In this document: in pieces, positions 1 to 11,913 of the stretch
Position numbering within the stretch: position 1 is the first letter of the stretch
How the letters are laid out: every line of letters begins with the position of its first letter
NCBI RefSeq assembly: GCF_963259705.1
Contig: NC_081844.1
Span: forward strand, 43,527,341 to 43,591,340
Length of the DNA stretch: 64,000 nt
Source of the DNA: Myotis daubentonii
Lineage: Eukaryota > Chordata > Mammalia > Chiroptera > Vespertilionidae
Direction of reading: 5' to 3'
Made by a program: the position numbers and the translations under genes
The notes under the pieces: generated by a model
Database searches by the model: none
Seen by the model: the letters and a program-made list of their open reading frames with translations, nothing else
Told to the model about the DNA's origin: nothing

Positions 1-1896
1 GTAGAGAAGAAGTGGGTGGTGGACATGTTTGGGCGGGTGTATCTGATTTCATTAATGGGGACTGCATCTTCTGAACTCTCTGGTAGGACAAGGAATCAAG
101 CAGCCTTTGAAACCTCTGGTGAAGGCCACATGCCACCGGAAACTAGAAAAATTTATAAATAGTGTTAGATCATATCCCAGGTAATTGTGCATTAAAATGG
201 TACTGGAAAAGCAAAAACTCAAAACAGATAAAAGACAGAAGTTAAATGTAGCCTGCAGAATTTGTCATTTGTATTAGATCATAGAATAAGACTCCACAGG
301 TCTCAGTTTTTGTGACAGGTAATCTGACAGTCCTGCAATATATATATGTGAAGTTGAGAGTTGATGTGATTTTGATGTTGAGGGATTTTTGTTTCTGTGC
401 TTTGTTGTTTTGTCATATTAGCAGGGAAGGGAAAGGTCCTACTTCTGTGTTTGGGCTTCAGGGACTCTGGCAGCTGGCCCCCTGGCAACATATGATGGAA
501 CACAATTTATAGGATCTGAGGCAACCAATTCAGGTCAGTGGGGAGTGATTTATAGCCAAGAGTTCTTGAACAAGCTTAGACTTCACCCACAGATTGGTGG
601 AATGACCTGAATTTTCATTGTTGGTGGAGCTCATTAGAGAAAAGAAAGAGAAAGAGGCAACTGTGGCAATCCTTGGGAAACAAGATCAAATAGCAGAGTT
701 TGGCTAAGGCTCTTAGAGTAAATTTGAGAACAAGAAAATACTCAGTTGATGTTATCAGTTCCAGACCAACAAGGGCCTGGTCACTGATGACCAAGGGTCC
801 AGCCAGAGTCATCTGACACTTAGTCATAGACAGCGTCCAGGATTGGTCACAAACTGGTCAAAGATTAAACTCTAGGTATTAGCAAGTGGGAGACAGATTT
901 GACATTCCTGCTGCTGAATATTTAACTTCAGGATTATTCTAGATTCCCCAGCTTTGCTCTCAGCTTGCCTTGGAAAGAATTTTACTCAGCTCAGCAGAAG
1001 ATAGGAAGTAACTGGGTGTTGAGGCATGAACCGGAAGAAAGCCTGGGTGCTTTATGGGGATGGCCCCTTCTTTATAGAGAAATGCAATGATTTCAGTAAA
1101 ACAAAATTTGGTAAGGCATTTTCAGCTTTCTCCTTCCTCATCTTCTACTATCCTATGATTATTGTACTGACCAGAGTAGAGGTTGGAGGAAAATGAAAGA
1201 TACCAAAAAAAAAAATGCCAGGGGTTCATTTAAGTTGGGACACAGAAAAAAACCCACCAAAATTAATATAACCAAAACAATAACAACAACCAAACAGCTC
1301 TAGATATGGGAGAAGGGCTAAGAGAACAAAGGGACTGGAGTGGGGGTGGGGGAGAAGAAGAGAAATATCTAATGAAGATTTTAAAATAAATTTTGATGTG
1401 TATTAAACTATGTAATTCCTCCTCAAGACACTTCAGGAAGCACTCACATGATATTTCAAGGATTTCAGATATGTATCTGTGTTACTCTGGCAGCAATACC
1501 ATGCTGCTATAAGTCATGAAGTCTCAGGCTCAGGAAGACCAGCACTATAATACTTCATGAACAGTAGAGCATTTTTGAGGAGAAGATGAAACCATCTTGA
1601 GATGCAGATGTGGGCTCAGTAACTGAGCTATGGGGCTTACTATGAGCATGCTTCCGATTCATGCTTCTGAAAAATTGAGCAATGTTTGTTATAACTTTAG
1701 TTATAAAGCATGTAGTTACTCACAAGAATGAACCCCTAGTTGTCTTCTCAAAGATCTCTCCTTCCAGACTATGTATTGATAGATGTAATGGGATCTTGCT
1801 CTATGGCCACAGCTAGTAGTTACCTTGAGGATGGGCATGTGGCCAGATGGACCTCATCGTCTCCTCTCTGGAATTGTGGAGAGGACACCTATGGAG
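1..1896. other. Unassigned unique-type sequence
   Basis: No repeat, exon or RNA gene recognised. There is a short G/A-rich run near 1335-1362 and an A-run near 1203. Short open frames here show no codon pattern or family I know. Confidence 0.5.
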
Positions 1897-1912
1897 AAGG
1901 AGCCAACTCTTT

Positions 1913-2121
1913 TTTAAAAAAATATATTTTTACTGATTTTAGAGAGGAAGGGAGGAGAGAGAAAAACATCAATGATAAGAGAGAATCATTGATCAGCTGC
2001 CTCCTGCACACCCTCTACTGGGGATCAAGCTTGCAACCCAGGCATGTGCCTTGACCAGGAATCAAACTGTGACCTCCTGGTCATAGGTCAATGGTCAACC
2101 ACTGAGCCACCGTGGTTGGGC
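1913..2121 (-). mobile_element. VES SINE
   Basis: Antisense copy of the bat VES SINE: A/T tail and GATTTTAGAGAGGAAGG at the left, the AATCATTGATCAGCTGCCTCCTG core, and the tRNA-like head at the right. It is flanked by a 16-bp target duplication with one mismatch (1897-1912 and 2122-2137, AAGGAGMCAACTCTTT), so both ends are intact. Confidence 0.9.
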
Positions 2122-2429
2122 AAGGAGACAACTCTTTAAATGGTGGTGGGAGGCCATATTTTCAACTTCATGGACTGGAAGACAGAGAAAGATATCAGCA
2201 AAGCAAGGGAGACAGAGCAGCAGGATCCTGAGGGTGTCGGGTTCTTTGTTGTCATTTGTTTCTGAGGCCCAGTGACATCCCTGTCCTTGGGTTCTCTTAC
2301 CCTAATAATAATGTTTTACTTTTGCTTATGCTACCGTAGGTTGATTCTTTGTTTCTAGAAACCAAAATAGGTCTTTTATAAGACTCACAAATCATTAGTA
2401 TTATAAAGGAATTGGTGACAGCTTGACCC

Positions 2430-2625
2430 AGCCTCTTGACTGGATTATGTTAGCTTTGTAACCCTGGACAAGTTACTTAAGTGTCCTGTTTTCTCAGCTG
2501 TAACATGGAGAGGATAATTTTATCAGCCTTATACAGCTGTCATAATTAAATGTGCCAGTAATATATGTAAAGCACTGAGAACAGTGCCTGACCCTCAATC
2601 AATATTATCTATTATCACTTTTACT
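2430..2625 (+). repeat. MIR SINE (old)
   Basis: Shows the MIR landmarks in order: ACAAGTTACTTAA, TCTCAGCTGTAA, a GGATAATTTTATCAGCC-type block, then TGTAAAGCACTGAGAACAGT. It is diverged, as expected of this ancient SINE. Ends are approximate. Confidence 0.7.
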
Positions 2626-3299
2626 GAGACTCTAATTATTAAAACTTTAGAATATAAGGATCTGCCATAGTCAATTATTTAATTTTTACAGAAAAAAACC
2701 TCATATTAGTATGAGCAAACTTTCAAAAATGTACAAAAACCCACATGTATAGTTGTATAGCAAAAAGTCTGAAAACCAAAAACATGAACAGAAAATTCTT
2801 CTGGTGGCAGGAATTACTTCTTTATATATTTATGCTATCTAAATTATTTTTATGAGAAGAAAACAATTTTACTTTATTTTGGGGGGTAATGGTAGTACTG
2901 AGAGTGTAGATGGATAGACCAGGTGGAGAAAAAATGCTCATTGCAGGCCCCCAGATGTACCTAGCCAATCTCCAAAAAGTTCTGCATCGCTCATCCTTGG
3001 TTTAGGCTCCCTTGCCTAGTCTGTGGGTCATTTTCTTGGATTGTCCTCACGAACATTTATTATAGCACTCGGGGTCCCTTGCCTCAAACATTGGCCTGTT
3101 TTCTAGTGTCCCATGTGCTGGTTCCCAAGCAACTGACTATATGCCGACTGTTGCCTGGGAATATTTCCTTCGTGCTTAATTCTTTGAATTTTTGGATCAC
3201 TCATAAGAGACTAGATAGCTTGCTCAGTCACTAGTCATGAATGTATAACAACAGTATTTGGAGGGTTTTGACTTTCATTTTGAATCACCTAGCAAACTT
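2626..3299. other. Unassigned sequence
   Basis: Mostly A/T-rich, with nothing recognised. Confidence 0.4.
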
Positions 3300-3422
3300 A
3301 AAAAAATATGGATTCCCTTCCCAGAGATTCTATCTGGACTAGTCCAGGATGGGGGTTGGGCATGGGGATGTGTTAAATCTCCCAAATGAATCTAATGGGC
3401 AGCAGGCTTAAGAATCTCTGCT
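3300..3422 (+). repeat. hAT-Charlie fragment (MER5-like)
   Basis: Carries the recurring Charlie motifs: CCCAGAGATTCT, a GGGTTGGGCATGG block, then AATCTAATGGGCAGCAGG. Terminal repeats are not preserved and the subfamily is uncertain. Confidence 0.5.
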
Positions 3423-4118
3423 ACAGGGGCTCAGAACACAAGGTCCAAGTCAGAGCAAAGGTATGATTATTCTGAATGCTTTGCAGTGACCACCATACAC
3501 ATTCCATGTAAAATAGTTGATTACCTACTTGATCGTGCTCCTGAACAGGAGGAGCTCCTTTCAACAAAAACAAATCCAGTTTCAGAGAGCATGCAAATGC
3601 AAGGATTTTAATTAAAAGCAAAACAACAGCGCATTGCAGAAAACTGTATCAGTTGAGAACTTTGTTTTATCCTCTATTTGCAATACTTAATAAGATTGAG
3701 TCTGCCAGGCATTCTCCCAGAGCCTCATTAGGACTATGTCTGAATTTCAGATGAATCACCAATGACATTGTTAGGTAGCAAGCATTTCCATAGTAAAGTT
3801 CTTTCCAGTCCTTCATGACAGGAATTCTCAGAGACATGCATTTTATTCAACCTGTTCATTATTAAATCACATGCACTTTTAATATTCCTGTTACAACATC
3901 ATAAACTTACACTTTATACAAATATGCTCTTTGTTTTTCCAGTTTCTCTGTGCCTTAATCAAGCATTGTTAGTCTGCTAATGTAACTATTCTTTTTTGTT
4001 ATGTCTAGGGATGTTCAAATTCAGACACTATTATATTATTTTTTTCAGATTGTTGGACTTATTATTAAACTGGCCACGTTAAGTTTTCCATTTATAAGAT
4101 TTTATAAGATTTCTCTGG
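3423..4118. other. Unassigned sequence
   Basis: A/T-rich and without recognisable repeat or coding signal. Confidence 0.4.
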
Positions 4119-4130
4119 AAGTTGGTTGTT

Positions 4131-4351
4131 CTTTCTTTTTCTTTTTTAAATTGATTTTTAGAGAGAATGAAAGGGAGAGGGAGAGAGAGAGCAGCATCAA
4201 TGGGAGAGAAACATCGATCAGTTGCCTCCTGCATGCCCCCCCACCAGGGATTGAGCCCATAACCCGGGCATGTGCCCTGACTGGGAATCAAACAAGTGAC
4301 CTTTTGGTGCACAGGCTGATGCCCAAACAACTGAGCCACACTGGTCAAGGC
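4131..4351 (-). mobile_element. VES SINE
   Basis: Antisense VES with T-rich tail, AGAGAGAATGAAAGGGAG block, CAGTTGCCTCCTGCATGCCCC core and a tRNA-like head ending TGGTCAAGGC. The flanks AAGTTGGTTGTT (4119-4130) and AAGTTGATTGTT (4352-4363) form a 12-bp target duplication with one mismatch. Confidence 0.9.
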
Positions 4352-4363
4352 AAGTTGATTGTT

Positions 4364-4984
4364 TCTTAAGGTTAATTGAGATACCTCCTTTAATTGGATT
4401 CCTATCTGTTTTAAATTAAATTAGAACTCAACAAAATAAAGATCATGGATGGATGGTTTGCTCTCCATCCTTGTGACTATCCTTGATTAAGAGAGAAATT
4501 TACTTGTGACTTTCAAGTCTCTTTTTGTCCCTGTTGGTTTACGTAACCTTCCTGAAGTTATTGTCTAACCCTCTATTACTATAGCATTAGTCAGGCTTGT
4601 TTACTTTTTTCTTTTCTTATTTTTCATCACAACTCTCATAAACTAAATTCTTAAGGGAGGGTTTTCAGAGTTATTTTCTTGAATTACTATAAGACAAGGA
4701 GTCTAATATAGGGTAGAATTATGTTTCATAGTTAATCCCATAGATACTTTTGGATATAAAAGATTTCATGTTTAAGTATGTTTAGAAAGTGCTGCAGACT
4801 CTATTTCTCTTGTTAGAGATTTACAAAGCTCATTAGCATATATCCATTCTCTGAAATGTCTGCAATAAAAAAATTGCTTAGCTTGCTTATTTCAACATTT
4901 CCCAAAGTATCTTGACTACAGAACTGTTCCCCCCATTTTTTTTTTCATTCTGTGGACATTTTGAGAAGGGTTGAATTTATCAGC
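4364..4984. other. Unassigned sequence
   Basis: A/T-rich DNA with nothing recognised. Confidence 0.4.
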
Positions 4985-5105
4985 TATACAAATTGGGCAT
5001 GTCACTTAACTTTTTAAAACTTACTTGCCTCATTTTTAAAAGGGAATAATACCTGACCCTACACCTAATGAAAATCCTTTGTAAACTGAGGGTTACTATA
5101 AAAAT
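4985..5105 (+). repeat. MIR fragment
   Basis: Weak MIR match: GGGCATGTCACTTAACT, then CTTGCCTCATTTTTAAAAGGGAATAATACC in two shorter matching pieces. Ends are unclear. Confidence 0.5.
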
Positions 5106-6099
5106 AATAAGAAACATCCTGAGCAAAACATGAACAAACTTAGAGTTATGATGTAGATATCTTATATTTTGAAAAAGTTATTTTTTGTAATGATTGATAT
5201 GATACAATAAAAGTTTATTGGCAAATTATACATTCATATTTGCTGGAAATATTTTCTCTTTTGTATTTTTAAAAATAGTTCTGTACTTATTGACAAAGTG
5301 TAATAAAATGTTATTGATAAAATTATACCTTCATCATTAATTGGACACATTTTCATTTAAAGGAATTTTGATTACTCTTCTTCAAGACTACTTGGGAACA
5401 AATCAATCGTCTTTAAAATACTTCAGGATATAAAGTTTTCTATATAAATAGTCTTAGATAAAGAAAAAACTCCTGTAATTTTTTTATCAGGAAAATAAAT
5501 CCTGAGGCATTTTGAACTGTAACTGAGCCAGGCCAAGAATGCTTAATTGGGTTATTAAAATGTTGATGAACAGTGGGTGTTTCCAGATGGCACTGGGTTG
5601 TACAGGCTCTTTCAAAGACTCTCCACCGTCAGGCCAAAGTTAAAATAAATGTGGACTTGATAGGAATAGAACTTCTATTTAGAGTTAATCCATCCCTGGG
5701 GTATCACTGCATAATTTTAATACCGTTGGGCACATTTCTCCCCAAAGCGAGCCTCCAGGAACCATATTTTTCTGCAGTCCCACAGATATAATAGTCCCTT
5801 ACTTTTGAAGGTAATTTGTATTTTTAGTTCCCTTGCAGCATCTGAAATGGCTGAAAAGGAGTCTGGACACACAGTACACGAAAGACGGGTGAGGATAGGC
5901 TGAGAGACATCTGTGGAATTCAGGCAACACTGGGCTAAATCCATGTGTGCCTGCACACCTGGTAGTACTTTCCTGAGGGTTCCCTTCCCACTTTACCTCG
6001 CCTGATTGATGGAACATAGCTCGAAGTTCACACCCTCCAGAAAGTTGTCTGGAGCCCCTGCTCCTCTGGGTTCCCATGGACCTGAACACATTTCTCTTA
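5106..6099. other. Unassigned sequence
   Basis: Strongly A/T-rich to about 5500, then mixed composition. I see no splice-flanked exon or known repeat. Confidence 0.4.
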
Positions 6100-6240
6100 C
6101 AGCAGCTGTCACACTGGGTGGTACTTGCTTACTCACCTGTTTATCACCCTCACAAGACTCAGCTCCTTGAGGTCAGAGGCTCTGTGTTAGTAAAGATTCA
6201 TCAAATGGTTGAATGGCTGAGTAAATGAATGGTCTACAAA
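6100..6240 (+). repeat. L2 3' fragment
   Basis: Resembles the L2 tail: an ACTCAGCTCCTTGAGGTCAG block (the usual 'gagctccttgagggcagg' motif) followed by a degraded TGGTTGAATGGCTGAGTAAATGAATGG end. Confidence 0.5.
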
Positions 6241-6938
6241 TGCTCGCCAGGCCAAGTACATTGCCCTCTTTTGACAAGTATCTGTCCTTTCAAAACCTCA
6301 TGTCAAAGGGTTTTCAAAGCTTAGTTGCATGCTTTGTACCTTATGACTCTGCCAGTGTTGCCCTAACTGGCTAGACCAGCTGCCCATTCAAACATTGACA
6401 TCTACAGGCTCTGTTCTGGATTGTGGTTGTCCTATCTGATCGTCCCATCCTGTCTTGGTTTGATTCAGCGGGAGGCACACGGTTACTAGTACACGGTAAA
6501 GAGGGCAAAGGGGCACAGAAGGAGAGAGGCTCTGAAAGATGGTCGGAAAGAAGAAGTTGCACATGAAACACAAAGTAGAGAGCTACTTCTGGGCTCTGGA
6601 CCCCTGCTGTCTTCTTTTCCAGTAGAGTGGATTCCCACTTCTCCAAACCAGGCTGTGCAGCTGCTGCAGCTTTGCTTTCTTTTATAGCCCCTCATGTCCA
6701 TGTATTACACTTCTATTACTTAACCTAACCTAGAGTTTTCTTTCTATTTTAACAGACCAGGAAGCAGAGGGTTGAACTTGCTCAAGGAGAGGAAGAGGAG
6801 ATAAGGCTTTGTACATGTAGCCTTTCTCCGGAGTAGACATCAGCTCTAAGTCAGGTTTCTCAGTGCGGTCCTGCATCACATGCTGGTGGTTGGTTCTTTT
6901 TAACTAGCTGTTTATGGTATTCTTATGTATATAAGTTT
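6241..6938. other. Unassigned sequence
   Basis: Mixed composition. An antisense frame over 6371-6646 stays open but has no recognisable domain. Confidence 0.4.
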
Positions 6939-6954
6939 AAGAATCATTGCTCTT

Positions 6955-7167
6955 GGCCCGGCCGGTGTAGCTCAGTGGTTGAACATTGACCTATGAACCA
7001 AGAAGTCACCATTCGATTCCTGGTCAGGGCACATGCCCGGGTTGCATTCTCGATCCCCAATGTGGGGTGTGCAGGAGGCAGCCAATCAGTAATTCTCTCT
7101 CATCATTGATGTTTCTATCTCTCTCTACCTCTCTTTTCCTCTCTGAAATCCATACAACATATATAAA
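6955..7167 (+). mobile_element. VES SINE
   Basis: Sense VES: tRNA-like A box (GTGTAGCTCAGTGGTTGAAC), B box (ATTCGATTCCTGG), GCACATGCCCGGGTTGC, and the TCATCATTGATGTTTCTATC body. Its 16-bp target duplication (6939-6954 and 7168-7183) has two mismatches. Confidence 0.92.
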
Positions 7168-7269
7168 AAGCATCATTGTTCTTTAATGACATATGGATTG
7201 AGCGAATGCCCTACAAGTTTTCTGGACTAAAGTGACCAACAACTGGTCTTGTTCACCTGGGGCCATTCA

Positions 7270-7653
7270 TTCCCAAAGAGCAAATACCATATGATTTCAC
7301 TTATATGTAGACTCTCAGAGACTAAACAAATGAACAAACAAAACAAAACAGAAACAGACTCAGACAGAGGATACACTGATGGTTGCTGGAAGGGAGGGAT
7401 GTGAAGGAATGGGTGAGAAAGGTAAATGGGAATAAAAGATACAAATCTCCAGTTATCAATTAAATAAGTCACAGGATGTAATACGCAGCACAGGGAATAG
7501 AGTCAATAGTATCATAATAACTTTGTATGTGACAGACAGTTCCTAGAGTTCCTGTGGTGATCACTTTGTAAGGTCCCTAAATGTTGAATAACTAGACTGT
7601 ACTCTGAAACTCATATAACATGGTATGTCAACTGTACTTTAATAATAAAAAAC
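7270..7653 (+). mobile_element. L1 3' end
   Basis: Carries the mammalian L1 3' UTR: AAATACCATATGATTTCAC, AACAGAAACAGACTCA, GATGGTTGCTGGAAGGG and the terminal GGTATGTCAACTGTACTTTA followed by an A-rich tail. No ORF2 remains. Confidence 0.8.
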
Positions 7654-8123
7654 AGTTTTGCTCTGAAACAAGCCACTCAATCTCTTTGATTCTGTCAGAC
7701 TACAGACACATTATTTAAAATAAATAATTTGTCGAAAGCAGATATTTTTGTACCTATGTTGTAACTAGCTAGGATTATTTTTTAAAAGATCTATGGCAAA
7801 TCCAAACTTGCAGAGGATAAAACATTGAGACACAAGGAAATAGCAATAAATCACTGATTTCTTAATACCCTTGCATCATTTAGTAAAGTATGCTAAAGAC
7901 AGCTCACAAGCAAGCCTGAGAGTTCCCCTCTCTCCCCAGGCAAAGCTGACGTTGCATCATAGATATTATATTCTTTATGAGTTACTTTTTTTCTTTTTAA
8001 GGCAGACTTGCAAATGTTCTAGAATATACCCATCACTCTCTTCTAAGATGACTACAAGTCTTCTGGTCTCTTGTACCCTATTGGAACCACATAAAGGCTA
8101 GAATTTCTTTATATCCCCTATTG
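7654..8123. other. Unassigned sequence
   Basis: No gene or repeat recognised. Confidence 0.4.
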
Positions 8124-8303
8124 CAGTGGTCGGCAAACTGCGGCTCGGCAAACCGTGGCTTGCGAGCCACATGCGGCTCTTTGGCCCCTTGAGTGTGGCT
8201 CTTCCACAAAATACTGGCTCTTCCACAAAATACCGACTTCTGGCCATGGGCTATGAAGTTTCAGTCTCACTGTACGTGCACGCCTGCATGTGGTATTTTG
8301 TAC
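8124..8303 (-). mobile_element. Non-autonomous hAT, partial
   Basis: Begins with the bat nhAT terminal repeat CAGTGGTCGGCAAACTGCGG and continues with GCGAGCCACATGCGGCTCTTTGGCCCC in two matching blocks and a GTACGTGCACGCC segment. The opposite terminal repeat is missing, so it is truncated. A 19-bp unit (TGGCTCTTCCACAAAATAC) is perfectly duplicated in tandem at 8196-8233, and a GGCAAAC..GGCT block is doubled at 8133-8160. Confidence 0.8.
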
Positions 8304-8519
8304 TAAAGTTCTGGTCACAATATTGGGATTAATACAGAGTAATCAGAAACAACTCCAAATAAAAGACAATGGTTGAGAATGGTGTAGGCTATTTGCAAGC
8401 AAGGGTTCTTTAGGGAATACCCTTTAATCTAATTTAGTTTTTGTTTTACAAAGATGAGTCTAAAGAGAGAAAGTAGTGATTTATGCATGAGAAGTCTCAG
8501 ATATAGTTTTTGAGCAGCA

Positions 8520-9090
8520 GTTATAAATATTTTTATTATAAAAATAAAACATTTTGTTTTAAAAAGGAGTGAATAGTATTAAAATATACAACTATTTATA
8601 AGTAGAAGTCCAATCCCTAGAAGTAGCAACTGTAAATAGTATGATTTGTGCCTGCCCACAAATTTTCTACATAAATATAATTATGTATAAATTCAATTGT
8701 GGCTGGACTATATATACTATTTTACAATTTATATTTTTAATTTAAAATAGAATTTGAATATCATATATATGTATATAACTTATTTTTAACTTATTTTTAA
8801 TAGCCACATAGCATATCATATTATGGATATCCATAACTAACTTTACTAGTCCTCTATTAATAGAGTGTTTCAATGTTTTCCTCCGTTACAAACAATGCTT
8901 CAAGGAACATTCTTGTACATAAAGTTTTGTTCATTTGTTCTTTAGAGTGAATTACTACAAGTGAAAGTGTTGGGTGAAAGAATATGTGCTTCTAAATTTT
9001 GGTTGATACTGCCAACTTGTCCTCCAAATATATGATTAGCATCTCTACTTTCACCATTGGGTGTGCTGAAGAGTATGTACAATGAGCTAA
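8520..9090 (-). repeat. Old L1 (L1M-type) fragment
   Basis: Antisense L1 ORF2 or 3' region: decayed forms of the conserved 'acaatgcttcaaggaacattcttgtac' and 'gtgaattactacaagtgaaagtg' blocks around 8890-8970, then TACTGCCAACTTGTC. Highly diverged; the left end is uncertain. Confidence 0.5.
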
Positions 9091-9222
9091 TTAATTTTCA
9101 ACAGAAGTTATTTTTACGTAAAGAGTGGGTTGTTTAAGAAGTTCAAGTCATCCAAAAGCAGCAATTCATTAAAATAACACAGTACATTTTTAAGTAAAAG
9201 TAGTGAACAGGCTCTTAGCTTA

Positions 9223-9896
9223 TCTACACTAATAAAAGGCAAAGATGCTAATTGACTGTACCTTTGCTATGCCCAAGCCACGCCCACCAGCCAATCAGAG
9301 TGACTATATGCAAGTTAACCCAACTAAGATGGTGGCTGGCAGCCACGGAGCTGGAGCAAGCAGGAGGCTTGGTTGCTCCGGTGATGGAGGAAGCCAAGTT
9401 TCCCAGCTGCACTGGCTGGCTGTGGCCTCCACAAAAGGCAACAAACTTTCAATTATAGAAGACAAATAAATCCCAGATACCAGCTTCCAGTCAGCCTCCA
9501 CTGGGAGCTTGGGTGGCTGGGGGCTGTGGCCAGTCTGCAAACAGCTATCAGCCCTTCACCCAGAATGGCCACACCCTTGTGGGGTGAGGGTCCCTGCTGG
9601 GGGCCTTGGCCAGCCTGCAAACAGCCATCAGCCCCTCACCCAGGCTGGCCAGGCACCCCAGCGGGGACACCTAACCTGAAGGGGCTGTGGCAAGCCTGCA
9701 AACAGCCATCAGCCCCTCACCCAGGCTGGCCAGGCACCCCAGTGGGGAGCCCCACCCTGAAGGGGGTGTGGCCAGTCTGAAAACAGCCCTCAGCCCCTCA
9801 CCCAGGCTGGCCAGGCACCCCAGCAGGACCCCCACCCTGATCCGGGACACCCTTCAGGGCAAACCAGCAGGCCCCCACCCATGCACCAGGCCTCTA
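9223..9896 (+). mobile_element. Helitron unit A of composite pair
   Basis: Starts TCTACACTAATAAAAGG directly after an A, as Helitrons do. It carries CCACGCCCACCAGCCAATCAG and ends with the Helitron-like GCACCAGGCCTCTA, butted directly on unit B. The interior has tandem degenerate blocks of AACAGCCATCAGCCCCTCAC type (about 9595-9815). No transposase frame is present. The terminal G of the expected CTAG is missing at the junction, as in the second copy at 27836-28307. Confidence 0.85.
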
Positions 9897-10355
9897 TCCT
9901 ATATAATAAAAGGGTAATATGCAAATTAACCCTAACAGCAGAGTGACTGGGAATGACTGGTCACTATGACACACACTGAACCCCAGGGAGCAGACGCTCA
10001 ATGCAGGAGCTGCCCCCTGGTGGTCAGTGTGCACCCACAGGGGAGCTCTGCTCAGCCACAAGCCAGGCTGACGGCTGCTAGTACAGCGATGGTGGTGGGA
10101 GCCTCTCCCACCTCCTCAGCAGCGCTAAGGATGTCCAACTGCAGCTAGGCCTGCTCCCCGCTGGCAAGTGGACATCCCCCAAGGGCTCCCGGGCTGCCAG
10201 AGGGATGTCTGACTGCCAGGTTAGGTCCGATCCCCTGGGGAGCAGGCCTAAGCCAGCAGGTGGTCATCCCCCGAGGGTTCCCAGACTGTGAGAGGGCAAA
10301 GGCTGGGCTGAGGGACCCTCCCCAGTGCACAAATTTTTGTGCACCGGGCCTCTAG
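9897..10355 (+). mobile_element. Helitron unit B of composite pair
   Basis: Begins TCCTATATAATAAAAGGG. It ends with a hairpin (GTGCAC, loop AAATTTTT, GTGCAC) and GGGCCTCTAG followed by T, the standard Helitron 3' terminus. It is non-coding, with a GCAGGAGCTGCCCCCTGG block shared with the Helitrons at 11353 and 24693. Its closest relative here is 27365-27830, by eye above 90% identical. Confidence 0.9.
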
Positions 10356-10770
10356 TTTGATAGTCAAATTTATGAAGAATGAATCAGAAATGGTTCAATT
10401 CCCATTGATTTGACCGGAAATACTGGCATGGAAAACAATAGCATAAAGCTCATAGTACACCACCACAACAAGGCCATCAACCTCTAAGGGTAGTGCCATC
10501 AGTTCAGAGAGTTTTTAAGATTAATTAGTCACTATGTATCATTTGACATTTCTTGAGATATTACAAATCAAGTGAAACTTTTTAACTGTTTTCCAAATTT
10601 GATAGCTATTTTAAAAATATTCATATTTCCAATAAGTTGTGAATCAAACTTTTCTGAACTATCAAACATTTAAAAATTTGATGAACTATAACTTATGTCT
10701 ATTCTCTCTATATGTAAAATATTGTAAAGTTTTCACATGACATGATAATCAGAAAGTATGTAATAAAAAA
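10356..10770. other. Unassigned A/T-rich sequence
   Basis: No gene. It could be remnant L1, but I cannot support a match. Confidence 0.35.
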
Positions 10771-10780
10771 TGCAGGTATA

Positions 10781-10928
10781 GCCCTGGCCAGTGTGACTCA
10801 GTTGGTTGAGCATCGTCCTGTGCACCGAATGGTTGCTGTTTTGAAACCTGGTCAGGGCACATGCCTGGGTTGTGGATTTGTTTGGGGTGCATGAGGGAGG
10901 CAACTGATGAATTTGTCTCTCTTACATC

Positions 10929-10984
<56 letters not shown>

Positions 10985-11030
10985 TCCCTTCTTCTCTCGC
11001 TAAAATCAATAAAAACATAATTTTTTTAAG
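10781..11030 (+). mobile_element. VES SINE with expanded CT tract
   Basis: Sense VES starting GCCCTGGCCAGTGTGACTCA. The CT-rich body has expanded into a pure (TC)n run at about 10933-10981. TGCAGGTAT flanks both sides (10771-10779 and 11031-11039) as a 9-bp target duplication. Confidence 0.9.
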
Positions 11031-11352
11031 TGCAGGTATTATAGATGTATGCAGGGCAGTAAATTAAAGCAAAAATTATTTTTCTGGATTGCAATGTTTG
11101 TGGTATTTGTTATTTTTTAAACATTTAGAATTAATTAGAATTTTCCTCATTCTGAGTGAAATTCAAGGTCATACTTGTTTTTTTTAAGTCTTCCAAAATT
11201 GTATGAGCTTTAGGCATAAACGTTGGGTCCACCCCTGAGTTTATGAGACAGCCTGTTTCCCCAGACTCTTGCCAATACTAGGTAATATTAAATATTTTTG
11301 TACTTGCCAATCTGATAATTAATATATGGTGTTTCATTATTGTTCTAATTTA

Positions 11353-11710
11353 TCTATATAATAAAAGCCTAAGCAACCCTTGTGGTGAAATGACCGTTCG
11401 CTCTGATGTGCATTGACCACCCAAGGGGCACTCAATGAAGGAGCTGCCCCCTGGTGGTCAGTGCACTCCCACAGGGAGAGCGCAGTAGTGGTGGCAGGAG
11501 CCTCTCCCGCCTCCGCAGCAGCGCTAAAGAGCAGCGAGTAGATGGGCAATAAGGAGCAAGGGGTCCCAGATGCAAGAGGGAAGTCTAGGCCCAATCCCCT
11601 AAGCCAGCAGTCGGACATTCGCCGGGGGCTCCCGGACTACCAGCGGGCACAGGCCGGGCTGAGGGAAAATCCTTATTGAACAGCATGATTTTCATGCACC
11701 AGGCCTCTAG
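11353..11710 (+). mobile_element. Helitron (non-autonomous)
   Basis: TCTATATAATAAAAGCC start after A, and GGCCTCTAG end before T. The 3' hairpin is imperfect (CATGATTTTCATG). Contains the GGAGCTGCCCCCTGGTGGTC block typical of its family. No coding capacity. Confidence 0.9.
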
Positions 11711-11913
11711 TTTTTCTATAATTATGAGTTAAATTGAGCATTTTTTGTATGATTATTTTCTATAGAATTCTCCATTTATTATCTTTGCCTATCAACTGCC
11801 TGTTTTGTTTTTTTAATTTATCAGTGAGAACTCTGGGTATAGCACAGTTCTTCTCTCTGTCAGTCATGCTGCAAATCCTTTTCTCAGTTGATTTTGGTCC
11901 TTTAACTTTTCTT

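Noticed and set aside
6955..7030. tRNA-like A and B boxes
   Set aside because: They belong to the head of a VES SINE; no tRNA gene of proper length or fold is present.
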